Assembly: GCA_964425645.1 (NCBI GenBank)
Contig: CAYRNC010000094.1
Span: 1-6,820, forward strand
Length of the DNA: 6,820 bases
From: CAYRNC01 sp964425645
Lineage (GTDB): Bacteria; Bacillota; Clostridia; Peptostreptococcales; Anaerovoracaceae
Direction: 5' to 3'
Every line of letters starts with the position of its first letter. Position 1 is the stretch's first letter. Under the pieces are notes generated by a model that saw only the letters and a list, made by a program, of their open reading frames with translations, was not told the DNA's origin and ran no database searches. Made by a program: the position numbers and the translations under genes. Positions 1 through 6,289 of this stretch are shown piece by piece.

Positions 1-194
1 TTGTCAAATAATATTCCGGCTTTACCCACAAAAGGCTTACCTTGCTTATCTTCATAGTAGCCGGGGGCCTCTCCTATGAACATTATAATACTGTTGGGGT
101 CTCCTGCTCCAAAAACTGTACTGGTCCTCGTTTTTGCCAAGGAGCATTTTGTGCAATTCTGAACAATCTTTTCAAGCTCAGTTAAAGTAGGCAA
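1..194 (-). CDS. Family-4 uracil-DNA glycosylase, N-terminal part (runs off left edge)
   Basis: Only the first 64 codons are in the window. Family-4 uracil-DNA glycosylases are monomeric iron-sulfur enzymes that remove uracil from DNA at the start of base-excision repair. Visible marks are a CxxC pair (C14, C17) that supplies two of the four cluster ligands, the catalytic-pocket motif GEAPG at residues 41-45, followed by E48-D49 and the G-x-PFVG-x-AG stretch at 52-60, all in the order and spacing expected. I choose the TTG at 194-192 as start because an AGAGG ribosome binding site (201-205) lies 6 bases upstream and the family normally has only about a dozen residues before the first cysteine. 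An in-frame ATG at 239-237 would add 15 basic residues but has no ribosome binding site. The lipoprotein gene lies 189 bases upstream. Identification is secure; the start is probable. Confidence 0.93.
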   Translation of the reverse strand, partial: MPTLTELEKIVQNCTKCSLAKTRTSTVFGAGDPNSIIMFIGEAPGYYEDKQGKPFVGKAGILFD

Positions 195-225
195 GACTTT
201 CCTCTTTCTTTGGGTGGATTTACTG

Positions 226-260
226 ATTGTATAAATCATTAAAGCTGCAAAATCCGTCAA
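226..260 (-). promoter_or_regulatory. Weak candidate promoter for the uracil-DNA glycosylase gene
   Basis: On the minus strand a good -35 hexamer TTGACG (260-255) is followed by AT-rich TTATACAAT (234-226). The best -10 choices within it lie 19 to 21 bases from the -35, longer than the usual 17, so this is only a candidate. If used, it would overlap the alternative ATG at 239 and thereby favour the TTG start at 194. Confidence 0.22.
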
Positions 261-347
261 TTAACGCTTAAAATGAATTACCTGTGGGCGAGAGTCATAA
301 TCGGCCAGCCATTGTTTTTCCACATTATGAAACACTTTCTGATTCAT
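261..347 (-). other. Doubtful 28-codon ORF between lipoprotein and glycosylase genes
   Basis: An ATG at 347-345 opens 28 codons ending with TAA at 261-263. The peptide is basic, has plausible amino-acid composition (for example WLADYDSRP at residues 13-21) and reads more like protein than the other frames of this gap. There is no ribosome binding site at a sensible distance before the ATG, and the frame stays open for nine more codons upstream, back to a TAA at 372-374, without a better start. It may be a small gene, a fragment of a decayed gene, or chance. I do not recognise a family. It occupies about half of the gap between the lipoprotein gene and the glycosylase gene. Confidence 0.2.
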
Positions 348-383
348 ACATAACTTAAAGACACATTTCCATTATATAAATTA

Positions 384-983
384 TTATTGTTTTTCCTTAA
401 GTTTTAATAAATAATGGGTATATCCTTTTAATTCGTATTCCGTTTCTCCCCAGGATATAGTATCCATGGCAACAAAAATATGATCTTTTGTTATATAAAA
501 TGCAGGGTTTGACAATATCCCGTCTTCTTCGTACATGATATAATGCTTAATTTCGTTGACACCTAATTCTTTTTTAATGTCATCATAGTCAAATATAGAG
601 CCCAATCCCTCAAAGTTCTCAAGATTCTCCCCGGCTAATTTATCATAGTATTTGTCACCGTAGTCGTCCATAGTGATAAAATCAAACCCTTCTGACGGAA
701 TTTTTCCAAATGTTCCTGAGGTTTCGTAAAAATAGCCCTCATCGATTATGAACTCTGCATCTATGAAAGTATCCGTTACTGCCATTAAATCGCTTTGGTA
801 TTGTTCTTCACTTACACCTGAAGTTTTATGTAGATATGCTACTTCATCGAATGTGTATTCTCCATAAAACTCCGCCATATTTGGAAAGATAATATCGACA
901 GATTTATCTGAGGAACCACATCCTGTTAAAACTAAAAGTATAGTGCCTAAGAAAATAAGTACTATGCGAATTTTTTTATTCAT
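384..983 (-). CDS. Putative secreted lipoprotein of unknown function
   Basis: This 199-residue protein starts with a classic bacterial lipoprotein signal: basic n-region MNKKIR, hydrophobic core at residues 7-18, and lipobox LTGC at 19-22, so the mature protein should be lipidated on C22 and anchored to the outer face of the membrane. The mature part is acidic and rich in aromatic residues, with FYGEYTFDEVAYL at 39-51 and a probable beta-rich C-terminal half (residues 146-195). No catalytic motif or transmembrane segment is seen after the signal. An AAAGGA ribosome binding site (991-996) lies 7 bases before the ATG. It resembles, from memory only, small clostridial lipoproteins with an FYGxYxFD start whose role is unknown. 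It is probably transcribed alone from the promoter at 1031-1039; no terminator hairpin is seen after its stop. Lipoprotein call is strong; function is unknown. Confidence 0.88.
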   Translation of the reverse strand: MNKKIRIVLIFLGTILLVLTGCGSSDKSVDIIFPNMAEFYGEYTFDEVAYLHKTSGVSEEQYQSDLMAVTDTFIDAEFIIDEGYFYETSGTFGKIPSEGFDFITMDDYGDKYYDKLAGENLENFEGLGSIFDYDDIKKELGVNEIKHYIMYEEDGILSNPAFYITKDHIFVAMDTISWGETEYELKGYTHYLLKLKEKQ

Positions 984-1024
984 TAACTTTTCCTTTCGGT
1001 TTCTGCATGAACTGAGTTATTATA

Positions 1025-1059
1025 GTTTTAATTGTAACATATCTGCCCGTTGGCCTGGT
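1025..1059 (-). promoter_or_regulatory. Probable extended -10 promoter of the lipoprotein gene
   Basis: The minus strand reads TGTTACAAT at 1039-1031, an extended -10 (TGn followed by TACAAT), 47 bases before the ATG at 983. The -35 position holds ACCAGG, which is poor, but extended -10 promoters tolerate that. The choice is supported by its similarity to the promoter at 1369-1397: 22 of 29 bases match without gaps and the distance to the start codon is nearly equal. A second -10-like TATAAT at 1024-1019 has no -35 and no TGn, so I rank it lower. Confidence 0.5.
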
Positions 1060-1070
1060 CGGAAACAAAC

Positions 1071-1158
1071 AAAAAAATATTGCACCACAAACTTAAGTAC
1101 AACACCTTTTTTATTTCACCTGGCAGTTTCACTAAAACAAATTATCATTCCCGCTAAA
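1071..1158 (-). repeat. Degenerate second copy of the ppdK terminator region
   Basis: The segment 1071-1118 aligns with 1408-1455 with small gaps: both have an A-run, then TTGCACCA, then an A/T-rich loop, then a CAAC(A/G)CC arm and a T-rich run (plus-strand reading). A shared TCCCGCTAAA follows in both (1149-1158 and 1465-1474), but this copy has about 21 extra bases in between. The hairpin arms here have lost several pairs (TTG against CAA remains, with a C-A mismatch next to it), so termination is probably weak. It lies directly after the broken gene and before the lipoprotein promoter. Confidence 0.55.
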
Positions 1159-1173
1159 TGTTTGGACTGTTAT

Positions 1174-1322
1174 TTAGGTATCTTCGTCTTGTGTTGTTTT
1201 AGGTATCGCAAAAACAGGTTTTTCAAAATTATGATATACCCGTCTATGATCAATAACAGCAATAACACTATAAATCATTAAACTAAAATAAGTAGAATTC
1301 TAGTAGTTACTTGTTTCTTCAC
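1174..1322 (-). pseudogene. Frameshifted, truncated remnant of a small membrane or exported protein gene
   Basis: A GTG at 1322-1320 begins VKKQVTTRILLILV and meets TAA at 1280-1278. That stop overlaps an ATG (1278-1276) that opens a second frame with 34 codons, to TAA at 1176-1174. The first part looks like the start of a signal peptide or membrane anchor; the second continues it with a hydrophobic stretch and then VYHNFEKPVFAIPK, which has clear protein character. Adding one T in the GTTTAATG stretch joins both parts into a single 49-residue frame, so a one-base deletion is the simplest reading. Even repaired, the protein ends early. From memory, small clostridial exported proteins have a similar hydrophobic start followed by an EKPxFxIP-like motif, but continue much further; this is inference. 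AGGAGG (1336-1341) is a strong ribosome binding site, though 13 bases from the GTG. Alternatively it is two overlapping tiny genes. Confidence 0.5.
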
Positions 1323-1335
1323 TTTATTTAAATAA

Positions 1336-1341
1336 CCTCCT
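1336..1341 (-). promoter_or_regulatory. Strong ribosome binding site before the gene remnant
   Basis: The minus strand carries AGGAGG, a full Shine-Dalgarno core, 13 bases upstream of the GTG at 1322. The spacing is longer than usual, and no ATG, GTG or TTG is closer, which may be a further sign of decay in the leader. Its presence is good evidence that a protein gene once began here. Confidence 0.55.
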
Positions 1342-1368
1342 ATCTTTCGCATTTTACTACTGATGTTC

Positions 1369-1397
1369 ATTATAACATATCATCCTATTGCCATGGT
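1369..1397 (-). promoter_or_regulatory. Extended -10 promoter ahead of the gene remnant
   Basis: The minus strand reads TGTTATAAT at 1377-1369, a perfect -10 hexamer with the TGn extension. The -35 position at 17-base spacing is ACCATG (1397-1392), far from consensus, as is common with extended -10 promoters. It lies just after the T-tract of the ppdK terminator and 46 bases before the remnant's GTG. The matching segment in front of the lipoprotein gene (1031-1059) is 22/29 identical. Confidence 0.5.
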
Positions 1398-1407
1398 TAT
1401 AAGCAAT

Positions 1408-1450
1408 AAAAAAGGGTGTTGCACCATAATTGAAATGCAACGCCCCTTTT
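1408..1450 (-). terminator. Rho-independent terminator after ppdK (probably works both ways)
   Basis: The arms at 1414-1423 and 1436-1445 (plus strand GGGTGTTGCA and TGCAACGCCC) pair over ten positions around a 12-base loop, with one G-T wobble on the plus strand (C-A mismatch on the minus strand). A run of A before and T after the stem gives T-tracts in both reading directions: TTTTTT then ATTG on the minus strand, CTTTTATTTT on the plus strand. It lies about 100 bases after the ppdK stop and closes the cluster. A related but degenerate copy is at 1071-1118. Confidence 0.75.
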
Positions 1451-1463
1451 ATTTTAGCTTATA

Positions 1464-1479
1464 GTCCCGCTAAAGGGAC
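1464..1479. repeat. Small perfect inverted repeat upstream of the terminator
   Basis: GTCCC and GGGAC flank a six-base loop GCTAAA. It lies in the ppdK 3' untranslated region, 13 bases before the terminator hairpin on the transcript. The inner part (TCCCGCTAAA) is preserved in the second copy at 1149-1158, where the pairing arm is lost. A five-pair stem can arise by chance, but its conservation in both copies suggests it belongs to the duplicated segment. Confidence 0.4.
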
Positions 1480-1546
1480 CATCATTTTCCCATATATATC
1501 TAGACTTTTATATATACATCTTATTTAAACTGTAGAACGTGGCCAA

Positions 1547-4177
1547 TTAACGTTCAAAATTTATTGCTGCCTGGGCGGCCGCTAATCTGGCAATAGGTAT
1601 CCTAAAAGGGGAACATGAAACATAATTTAGCCCAACATTATGACAGAAATTAATGGTTGACGGATCACCGCCATGTTCACCACATATACCAAATTTAAGG
1701 TCCGGCTTTTCCTTTTTCCCTAAAGTCACCGCCATCTCTATCAATCTACCCACACCTTTTTCATCCAGTCTGGAAAAAGGATCGCTGTCATAAATCTTCT
1801 TTTCATAGTAAGAATCCAAAAATGATCCTGCATCATCGCGACTGAAACCGAAGGTCATCTGAGTAAGGTCATTAGTACCAAAGGAGAAGAAATCAGCCTC
1901 TTTTGCAATAGCATCAGCCACAAGACAAGCCCTGGGTATCTCTACCATAGTGCCTATCTGATATCTCATCTTAATCCCTGATTGGGCAATAATTGCATCG
2001 GCAACTTCTGTCACTGTGTTTCTAACATAAGCCAACTCTTTTTCATCGCCTACCAGAGGAATCATGATTTCCGGGACAATATTCCATTCCGGATGCTTCC
2101 TTTGCACATTGATGGCAGCTTCGATCACAGCTTTAGTCTGCATTTCAGATATTTCCGGATATGAAACGGCCAGGCGGCATCCACGGTGCCCCATCATAGG
2201 ATTAAACTCACGGAGGGAATTGATAATAGCTTTCAAGTCTGCTGCACCCATTCCCATTTCCTTTGCCAAATCCTTGATATCTTCCAAATCGGTGGGAAGG
2301 AACTCATGTAGAGGTGGGTCTAAGTATCTTATGGTTACAGGAAGATCCCCCATTGCCTCATATATTTCCTCAAAATCTTTTCGCTGCATTGATAGAAGCT
2401 TCGCTAGGGCGGATTTTCTTTGCTCGGATGAGTTTGAAACGATCATTTCTCTCATGGCCGATATTCTATCAGCATCAAAAAACATATGCTCCGTTCTGCA
2501 AAGTCCGATTCCTTCAGAGCCAAACCTTTTAGCCTTCGCGGCATCGTATGCTGTATCGGCATTTGCACGCACCCTCAGAACACGATATTCGTCAGCCCAT
2601 ATCATCAATCGATTGAAATATCCTGAAATAGAAGCATCAGAAGTAGAAATCTTTTCCCCGTATATATTACCCGTGGAACCATCAAGTGAAATGAAATCAC
2701 CCTCTTGAAATGTGCGGTTTCCCAAACTAAATTTTTTTGCCTCTTCATCGATAATCATTTCACTGCAACCGGATACACAGCATATGCCCATACCTCTTGC
2801 CACCACAGCAGCATGAGATGTCATACCTCCCCTTCCCGTCAGAATTCCTTTGGAAAAGTGCATTCCTTCAATATCCTCCGGGGATGTTTCAAGGCGAACA
2901 AGTATAACATCAGCCCCGTCTTTTGCCCATCTTGTGGCATCATCAGCGGTGAAGACAACCTGACCTGTTGCAGCACCAGGGGATGCAGGCAGGGCAGAAC
3001 CGATGGGTTTCGAAGCATTAAGAGCCTTTATATCAAATTGAGGATGAAGGAGTGAGTCCAATTGCCTCGGTTCTATCATAGATACTGCTTCCTTTTGATC
3101 TATCATACCTTCATCCACCATATCGCATGCAATTTTAAGTGCCGCTGTAGCAGTTCTTTTACCGTTTCTTGTCTGCAGCATGTAAAGCTTGCCTTGCTCT
3201 ATGGTAAACTCCATATCCTGCATATCTTTATAATGTCTTTCTAGTGTGTAGGCGATATTATGGAATTCCTCATAGATTTTTGGATTTGTCTTATTAAGTT
3301 GTTCGATAGGCATAGGCGTTCTGATTCCTGCAACAACATCCTCACCTTGGGCATTCATAAGAAATTCTCCATAAAGCTTAGGTTCTCCTGTGGCCGGACT
3401 TCTCGTAAAAGCCACACCTGTACCTGAGTTTCCACCCAGATTACCAAAGACCATCGACTGAATATTAACTGCCGTACCCCAATGCGAAGGAATGTCATTG
3501 ATCCGTCTGTAATAAATAGCTCTGGGATTGTTCCAAGAACGAAATACTGCCTTAATGGCGGAAAAAAGTTGAACAATCGGATCTGCGGGAAATTCCTCAC
3601 CAATCTTTTCCTTGTATTTTTCTTTAAACTGCAAAACCAGTTGCTTAAAATCATCAACATCCAATTCAGTGTCTAGTACAACACCTTTTTTCTCCTTCAT
3701 TTCATCGATAAGTTTCTCGAAATAGGATTTCTCAATCTCCATAACTACATCGGAATACATTTGAATAAACCGACGATAGGAATCATAGGCAAACCTGGAG
3801 TTTCCCGTCTTCTTGGCGAATATAGCCGTAACTTCATCGTTTAGCCCTAAATTAAGTACTGTATCCATCATGCCCGGCATAGATGCCCTTGAGCCTGAAC
3901 GCACCGAAACAAGCAGGGGATTATTGACATCACCCAATATTTTACCGGTGGCCTTTTCCAGCCTTTTAATATTTGTCAATATCTCATCACGCACTTCATC
4001 TGCAATGATTTCACCGTCATCATAATACTTTGTACAGGCCTCCGTAGTGATGACGAAGCCCTCAGGAACCGGCATTCCTAAGTTTGTCATTTCTGCTAAA
4101 TTAGCCCCTTTTCCACCTAAAAGTTCCCTCATGGATCCTTTACCTTCTTGGAATGTGTAAACGTATTTTTTTTTCAT
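1547..4177 (-). CDS. ppdK: Pyruvate, phosphate dikinase
   Basis: PPDK converts pyruvate, ATP and phosphate to phosphoenolpyruvate, AMP and pyrophosphate, reversibly; in anaerobes it often runs in the glycolytic direction in the cytoplasm. At 876 residues it is full length. The ATP-grasp nucleotide domain (about 1-340) has R93, E323 and R337; the swivelling phosphohistidine domain (about 390-510) has GGMTSHAAVVARG with catalytic H455 and the adjacent T453; the C-terminal TIM barrel (about 530-876) has R561, R617, E746, N769, D770 and C832 in ICGEHGGDP. These agree with the residues known from the Clostridium symbiosum enzyme, most at the same number. The ATG lies 17 bases after the glyS stop; an AGGGGG ribosome binding site overlaps that stop (4190-4195), 12 bases from the ATG. 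It is the last gene of the cluster. The PPDK regulatory kinase/phosphatase gene often found beside it is absent here. Confidence 0.98.
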   Translation of the reverse strand: MKKKYVYTFQEGKGSMRELLGGKGANLAEMTNLGMPVPEGFVITTEACTKYYDDGEIIADEVRDEILTNIKRLEKATGKILGDVNNPLLVSVRSGSRASMPGMMDTVLNLGLNDEVTAIFAKKTGNSRFAYDSYRRFIQMYSDVVMEIEKSYFEKLIDEMKEKKGVVLDTELDVDDFKQLVLQFKEKYKEKIGEEFPADPIVQLFSAIKAVFRSWNNPRAIYYRRINDIPSHWGTAVNIQSMVFGNLGGNSGTGVAFTRSPATGEPKLYGEFLMNAQGEDVVAGIRTPMPIEQLNKTNPKIYEEFHNIAYTLERHYKDMQDMEFTIEQGKLYMLQTRNGKRTATAALKIACDMVDEGMIDQKEAVSMIEPRQLDSLLHPQFDIKALNASKPIGSALPASPGAATGQVVFTADDATRWAKDGADVILVRLETSPEDIEGMHFSKGILTGRGGMTSHAAVVARGMGICCVSGCSEMIIDEEAKKFSLGNRTFQEGDFISLDGSTGNIYGEKISTSDASISGYFNRLMIWADEYRVLRVRANADTAYDAAKAKRFGSEGIGLCRTEHMFFDADRISAMREMIVSNSSEQRKSALAKLLSMQRKDFEEIYEAMGDLPVTIRYLDPPLHEFLPTDLEDIKDLAKEMGMGAADLKAIINSLREFNPMMGHRGCRLAVSYPEISEMQTKAVIEAAINVQRKHPEWNIVPEIMIPLVGDEKELAYVRNTVTEVADAIIAQSGIKMRYQIGTMVEIPRACLVADAIAKEADFFSFGTNDLTQMTFGFSRDDAGSFLDSYYEKKIYDSDPFSRLDEKGVGRLIEMAVTLGKKEKPDLKFGICGEHGGDPSTINFCHNVGLNYVSCSPFRIPIARLAAAQAAINFER

Positions 4178-4193
4178 TTTATTTTCTGACCCC

Positions 4194-5597
4194 CTAAAAA
4201 AATAACTTTTGGGTTAAATGTCCTAAAATGCCGGTTATGGGAACGCGAATTTGTTCCATACTGTCCCGTTCTCTGATAGTCGCGCAACCGTCCTTTGCAG
4301 AATCAAAATCTACAGTTATGCAGAAGGGGGTTCCGATCTCATCCTGCCTTCGATATCTTTTACCAATACTGCCGGAAACATCGAAATCCACCATGAAATG
4401 TTTTGAAAGCTCCTTTCTGATAGCTTGTGCCGTCTCAATCTGTTTTTTTGTCAGCGGAAGAACTGCTGCCTTCATAGGCGCCAGTGCGGGGTGCAAGCGA
4501 AGCACAACCCTTTTATCCTCTTTTCCCGATGCGTCAACAAGGGTCTCCTCATCATAAGCATCGCAAAGGAAAGCCAATGTAACCCTGTCGGCACCCAGTG
4601 AAGGCTCAACGCAATAAGGAATGTATTTTTCTCCGGATTCAGGGTCACGGTATGACATATCTTCACCTGAATGATCCATATGTTGTCTTAGGTCAAAATC
4701 TGTACGGTCAGCAATACCCCACAATTCACCCCATCCAAAAGGGAATCTGTATTCTATATCAGTGGTGGCATTACTATAATGAGACAGTTCCTCTATTTCA
4801 TGGTCACGCATTCTGATATTCTCTTTCTTCATACCGAGAGAAATCAGCCATTCAATACAAAACTCCCTCCAATAAGAATACCATTCGCCGCTGGTCCCCG
4901 GTTTACAGAAGAACTCAAGTTCCATCTGTTCAAATTCCCTGGTTCGAAATGTAAAATTTCCAGGTGTAATCTCATTGCGAAATGATTTTCCGATTTGTCC
5001 TATACCGAAAGGTATTTTTTTACGCGTCGTTCTTGCCGTATTTTTGAAATTAACAAAGATACCCTGAGCGGTTTCAGGGCGAAGATAAATTTCAGACTGG
5101 GAGTCTTCAGTAACTCCCTGATAGGTTTTAAACATAAGATTAAATTTACGAATCGGTGTAAAGTCATTTTTACCGCATTCGGGACAGTTAATCTTTTCTT
5201 TTGCAATATAGCTTTCCAGTCTTTCGCCGGACCACCCATCAACAGTTGCCTCTATACCGTCTTTGCTTTTAATGTAATCCTCCGCCAACTTGTCAGCTCT
5301 GAATCTGGATTTACAGTTTCTGCAATCGATCAAAGGATCTGCAAATCCCCCCACATGACCGGATGCCACCCATGTCGTGGGATTCATCAAGATAGCAGAA
5401 TCCAGGCCGACATTATATTCAGATTCCTGAATAAATTTTTTCCACCAGGCCTGTTTTACATTATTTTTTAATTCAACCCCAATAGGTCCGTAATCCCACG
5501 TATTAGCTAAACCTCCATATATTTCAGATCCTGAAAACACAAAACCCCTGGACTTAGCCAAGGAAACAATCAAGTCCAATGACACATTATTGCTCAT
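4194..5597 (-). CDS. glyS: Glycyl-tRNA synthetase, homodimeric class II type
   Basis: This enzyme charges tRNA-Gly with glycine using ATP in the cytoplasm. The 467-residue length fits the alpha-2 family (also called glyQS), not the two-subunit bacterial type. The N-terminal start has SRGFVFSGSEIYGG (15-28); a zinc-knuckle-like insertion has CxxC at C92/C95 and C138/C141; LRPETAQG is at 172-179; class II motif 2 is at about 206-222 (FRNE, then FRTREFEQ); motif 3 is EPSLGADR at 331-338. The anticodon-binding domain covers about 365-467, with HPALAPMKAAVLPL at 369-382. The ATG has a GGAG 13 bases upstream (5611-5614), slightly far, but no other start fits. The gap to the DUF4342 gene is only 41 bases, which leaves no room for a T-box leader, so it is probably transcribed from upstream. 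ppdK follows after 17 bases. Confidence 0.98.
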   Translation of the reverse strand: MSNNVSLDLIVSLAKSRGFVFSGSEIYGGLANTWDYGPIGVELKNNVKQAWWKKFIQESEYNVGLDSAILMNPTTWVASGHVGGFADPLIDCRNCKSRFRADKLAEDYIKSKDGIEATVDGWSGERLESYIAKEKINCPECGKNDFTPIRKFNLMFKTYQGVTEDSQSEIYLRPETAQGIFVNFKNTARTTRKKIPFGIGQIGKSFRNEITPGNFTFRTREFEQMELEFFCKPGTSGEWYSYWREFCIEWLISLGMKKENIRMRDHEIEELSHYSNATTDIEYRFPFGWGELWGIADRTDFDLRQHMDHSGEDMSYRDPESGEKYIPYCVEPSLGADRVTLAFLCDAYDEETLVDASGKEDKRVVLRLHPALAPMKAAVLPLTKKQIETAQAIRKELSKHFMVDFDVSGSIGKRYRRQDEIGTPFCITVDFDSAKDGCATIRERDSMEQIRVPITGILGHLTQKLFF

Positions 5598-5638
5598 GAT
5601 ATTGTTTTTACTCCATCCAGATTATTTTATTGTTGTAA

Positions 5639-6250
5639 TTATTCTTTATTTTCCGTGCAACCGCAATTACAGTCATCATCACATTCCCGATCGGTTCCGC
5701 AAGCGCAGTCAAAATCTTCATCCTTGCAGGCAGAGCGGTTGATGGCATCATTGGCCTTAATTCGCACAGAATCGATGACGTCGGCTCCTTTTTCCTTGAC
5801 CTCGTCTGCTAATGCTGAACCTTTTTCCTTGACCACCTCAAATGTATCTTGGGCAATTTCACTTACTTCTATTATCTCTCCGCTATCCTTAACCAATTCC
5901 ACAGTGCATTTGGTGCCAAAGACAGCTATAACACCGGCCACAGCTGCCCAGGGGGCCAGCACGGTTCCTATAAGACCCACATTTACAGGTAGATTCAAAA
6001 GAATATCGCTATCTTTTTTCACTATTATTTTTGAAACGTTGCCTTTGTGTATAGCCGCTTTAATTTTATCCATGATCTGTGCACTTTGATCGCCGATCTT
6101 ATTTTTTGCTTTAAGATCAATGGATTCTTCAATGCCTATAATGGCATCCACTACGCTACCCTCTGCTGCTTCCAAGGCCTCCTTGGCCTCCTTGTAACTT
6201 ACGCCGGTTCTGTCTTTAACAAGTTCGATTTTTTCTAAAGTGATTTCCAT
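5639..6250 (-). CDS. DUF4342-type protein with UBA-like N-terminus and Cys-rich C-terminal tail
   Basis: The function is unknown. Residues 1-42 (ITLEKIELVKDRTGVSYKEA, then an acidic helix and VVDAIIGIEES) match the UBA/TS-N-like three-helix bundle that begins DUF4342 proteins and resembles the N-terminus of EF-Ts and nascent-chain-binding proteins. Residues 71-122 form the DUF4342 core: a short beta region, LPVN at 87-90, and a hydrophobic, Gly/Ala-rich segment (91-112) that could be buried or membrane-associated. Residues 125-172 form a charged amphipathic helix with two related KEKG units (141-144 and 152-155). The tail is unusual: seven cysteines among residues 175-198, mixed with Asp and Glu. 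The ATG has an AAGGTGG ribosome binding site (6258-6264) 7 bases upstream. It lies between recO and glyS, probably in one transcription unit. Family assignment is from memory and fairly sure. Confidence 0.85.
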   Translation of the reverse strand: MEITLEKIELVKDRTGVSYKEAKEALEAAEGSVVDAIIGIEESIDLKAKNKIGDQSAQIMDKIKAAIHKGNVSKIIVKKDSDILLNLPVNVGLIGTVLAPWAAVAGVIAVFGTKCTVELVKDSGEIIEVSEIAQDTFEVVKEKGSALADEVKEKGADVIDSVRIKANDAINRSACKDEDFDCACGTDRECDDDCNCGCTENKE

Positions 6251-6289
6251 ACTAACACCACCTTTACCTTTCCATATTTACAGGGATAG

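Larger units (their letters stand above)
984..1546. other. 563-base stretch without an intact gene between ppdK and the lipoprotein gene
   Basis: Reading on the minus strand, this stretch holds in order: an AT-rich ppdK 3' tail (1546-1480), a small GTCCC/GGGAC hairpin (1464-1479), the ppdK terminator hairpin (1408-1450), an extended -10 promoter (1369-1377), an AGGAGG ribosome binding site (1336-1341), a frameshifted and truncated gene remnant (1322-1174), a degenerate second copy of the hairpin region (1158-1071), and the promoter and ribosome binding site of the lipoprotein gene. A plus-strand open frame across 943-1281 has no coding character and overlaps the lipoprotein gene; I do not call it. 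Confidence 0.7.

Noticed and set aside
256..274. A 19-base stretch matching 1542-1560 at 16 positions, both covering a stop codon (CGTTAATTG on the minus strand)
   Set aside because: The match is short and AT-rich and does not extend to either side. I cannot tell it from chance, although one is the end of ppdK and the other the end of the 28-codon ORF.
943..1281. Plus-strand open frame of 112 codons
   Set aside because: It overlaps the lipoprotein start and the gene remnant on the other strand, has no ribosome binding site, and its translation is rich in Phe, Cys, Asn and Lys as expected from AT-rich noncoding sequence.
1071..1480. Possible small mobile element (MITE) bounded by the two hairpin copies
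   Set aside because: The copies are direct, not inverted, repeats, no target-site duplication is visible, and the outer edges are not sharp. Duplication of a terminator-promoter segment explains it more simply.
1535..1555. Six-pair inverted repeat GAACGT/ACGTTC around the ppdK stop codon
   Set aside because: It overlaps the last codons, has no T-tract, and is short. The true terminator hairpin lies further downstream at 1408-1450.
2064..2708. Plus-strand open frame of 214 codons opposite ppdK
   Set aside because: It is the antisense shadow of a gene whose active-site residues are all intact; its peptide has no recognisable domain.
3355..3660. Minus-strand 101-codon frame inside ppdK
   Set aside because: It is an alternate frame of the conserved ATP-grasp domain of ppdK and not an independent gene.
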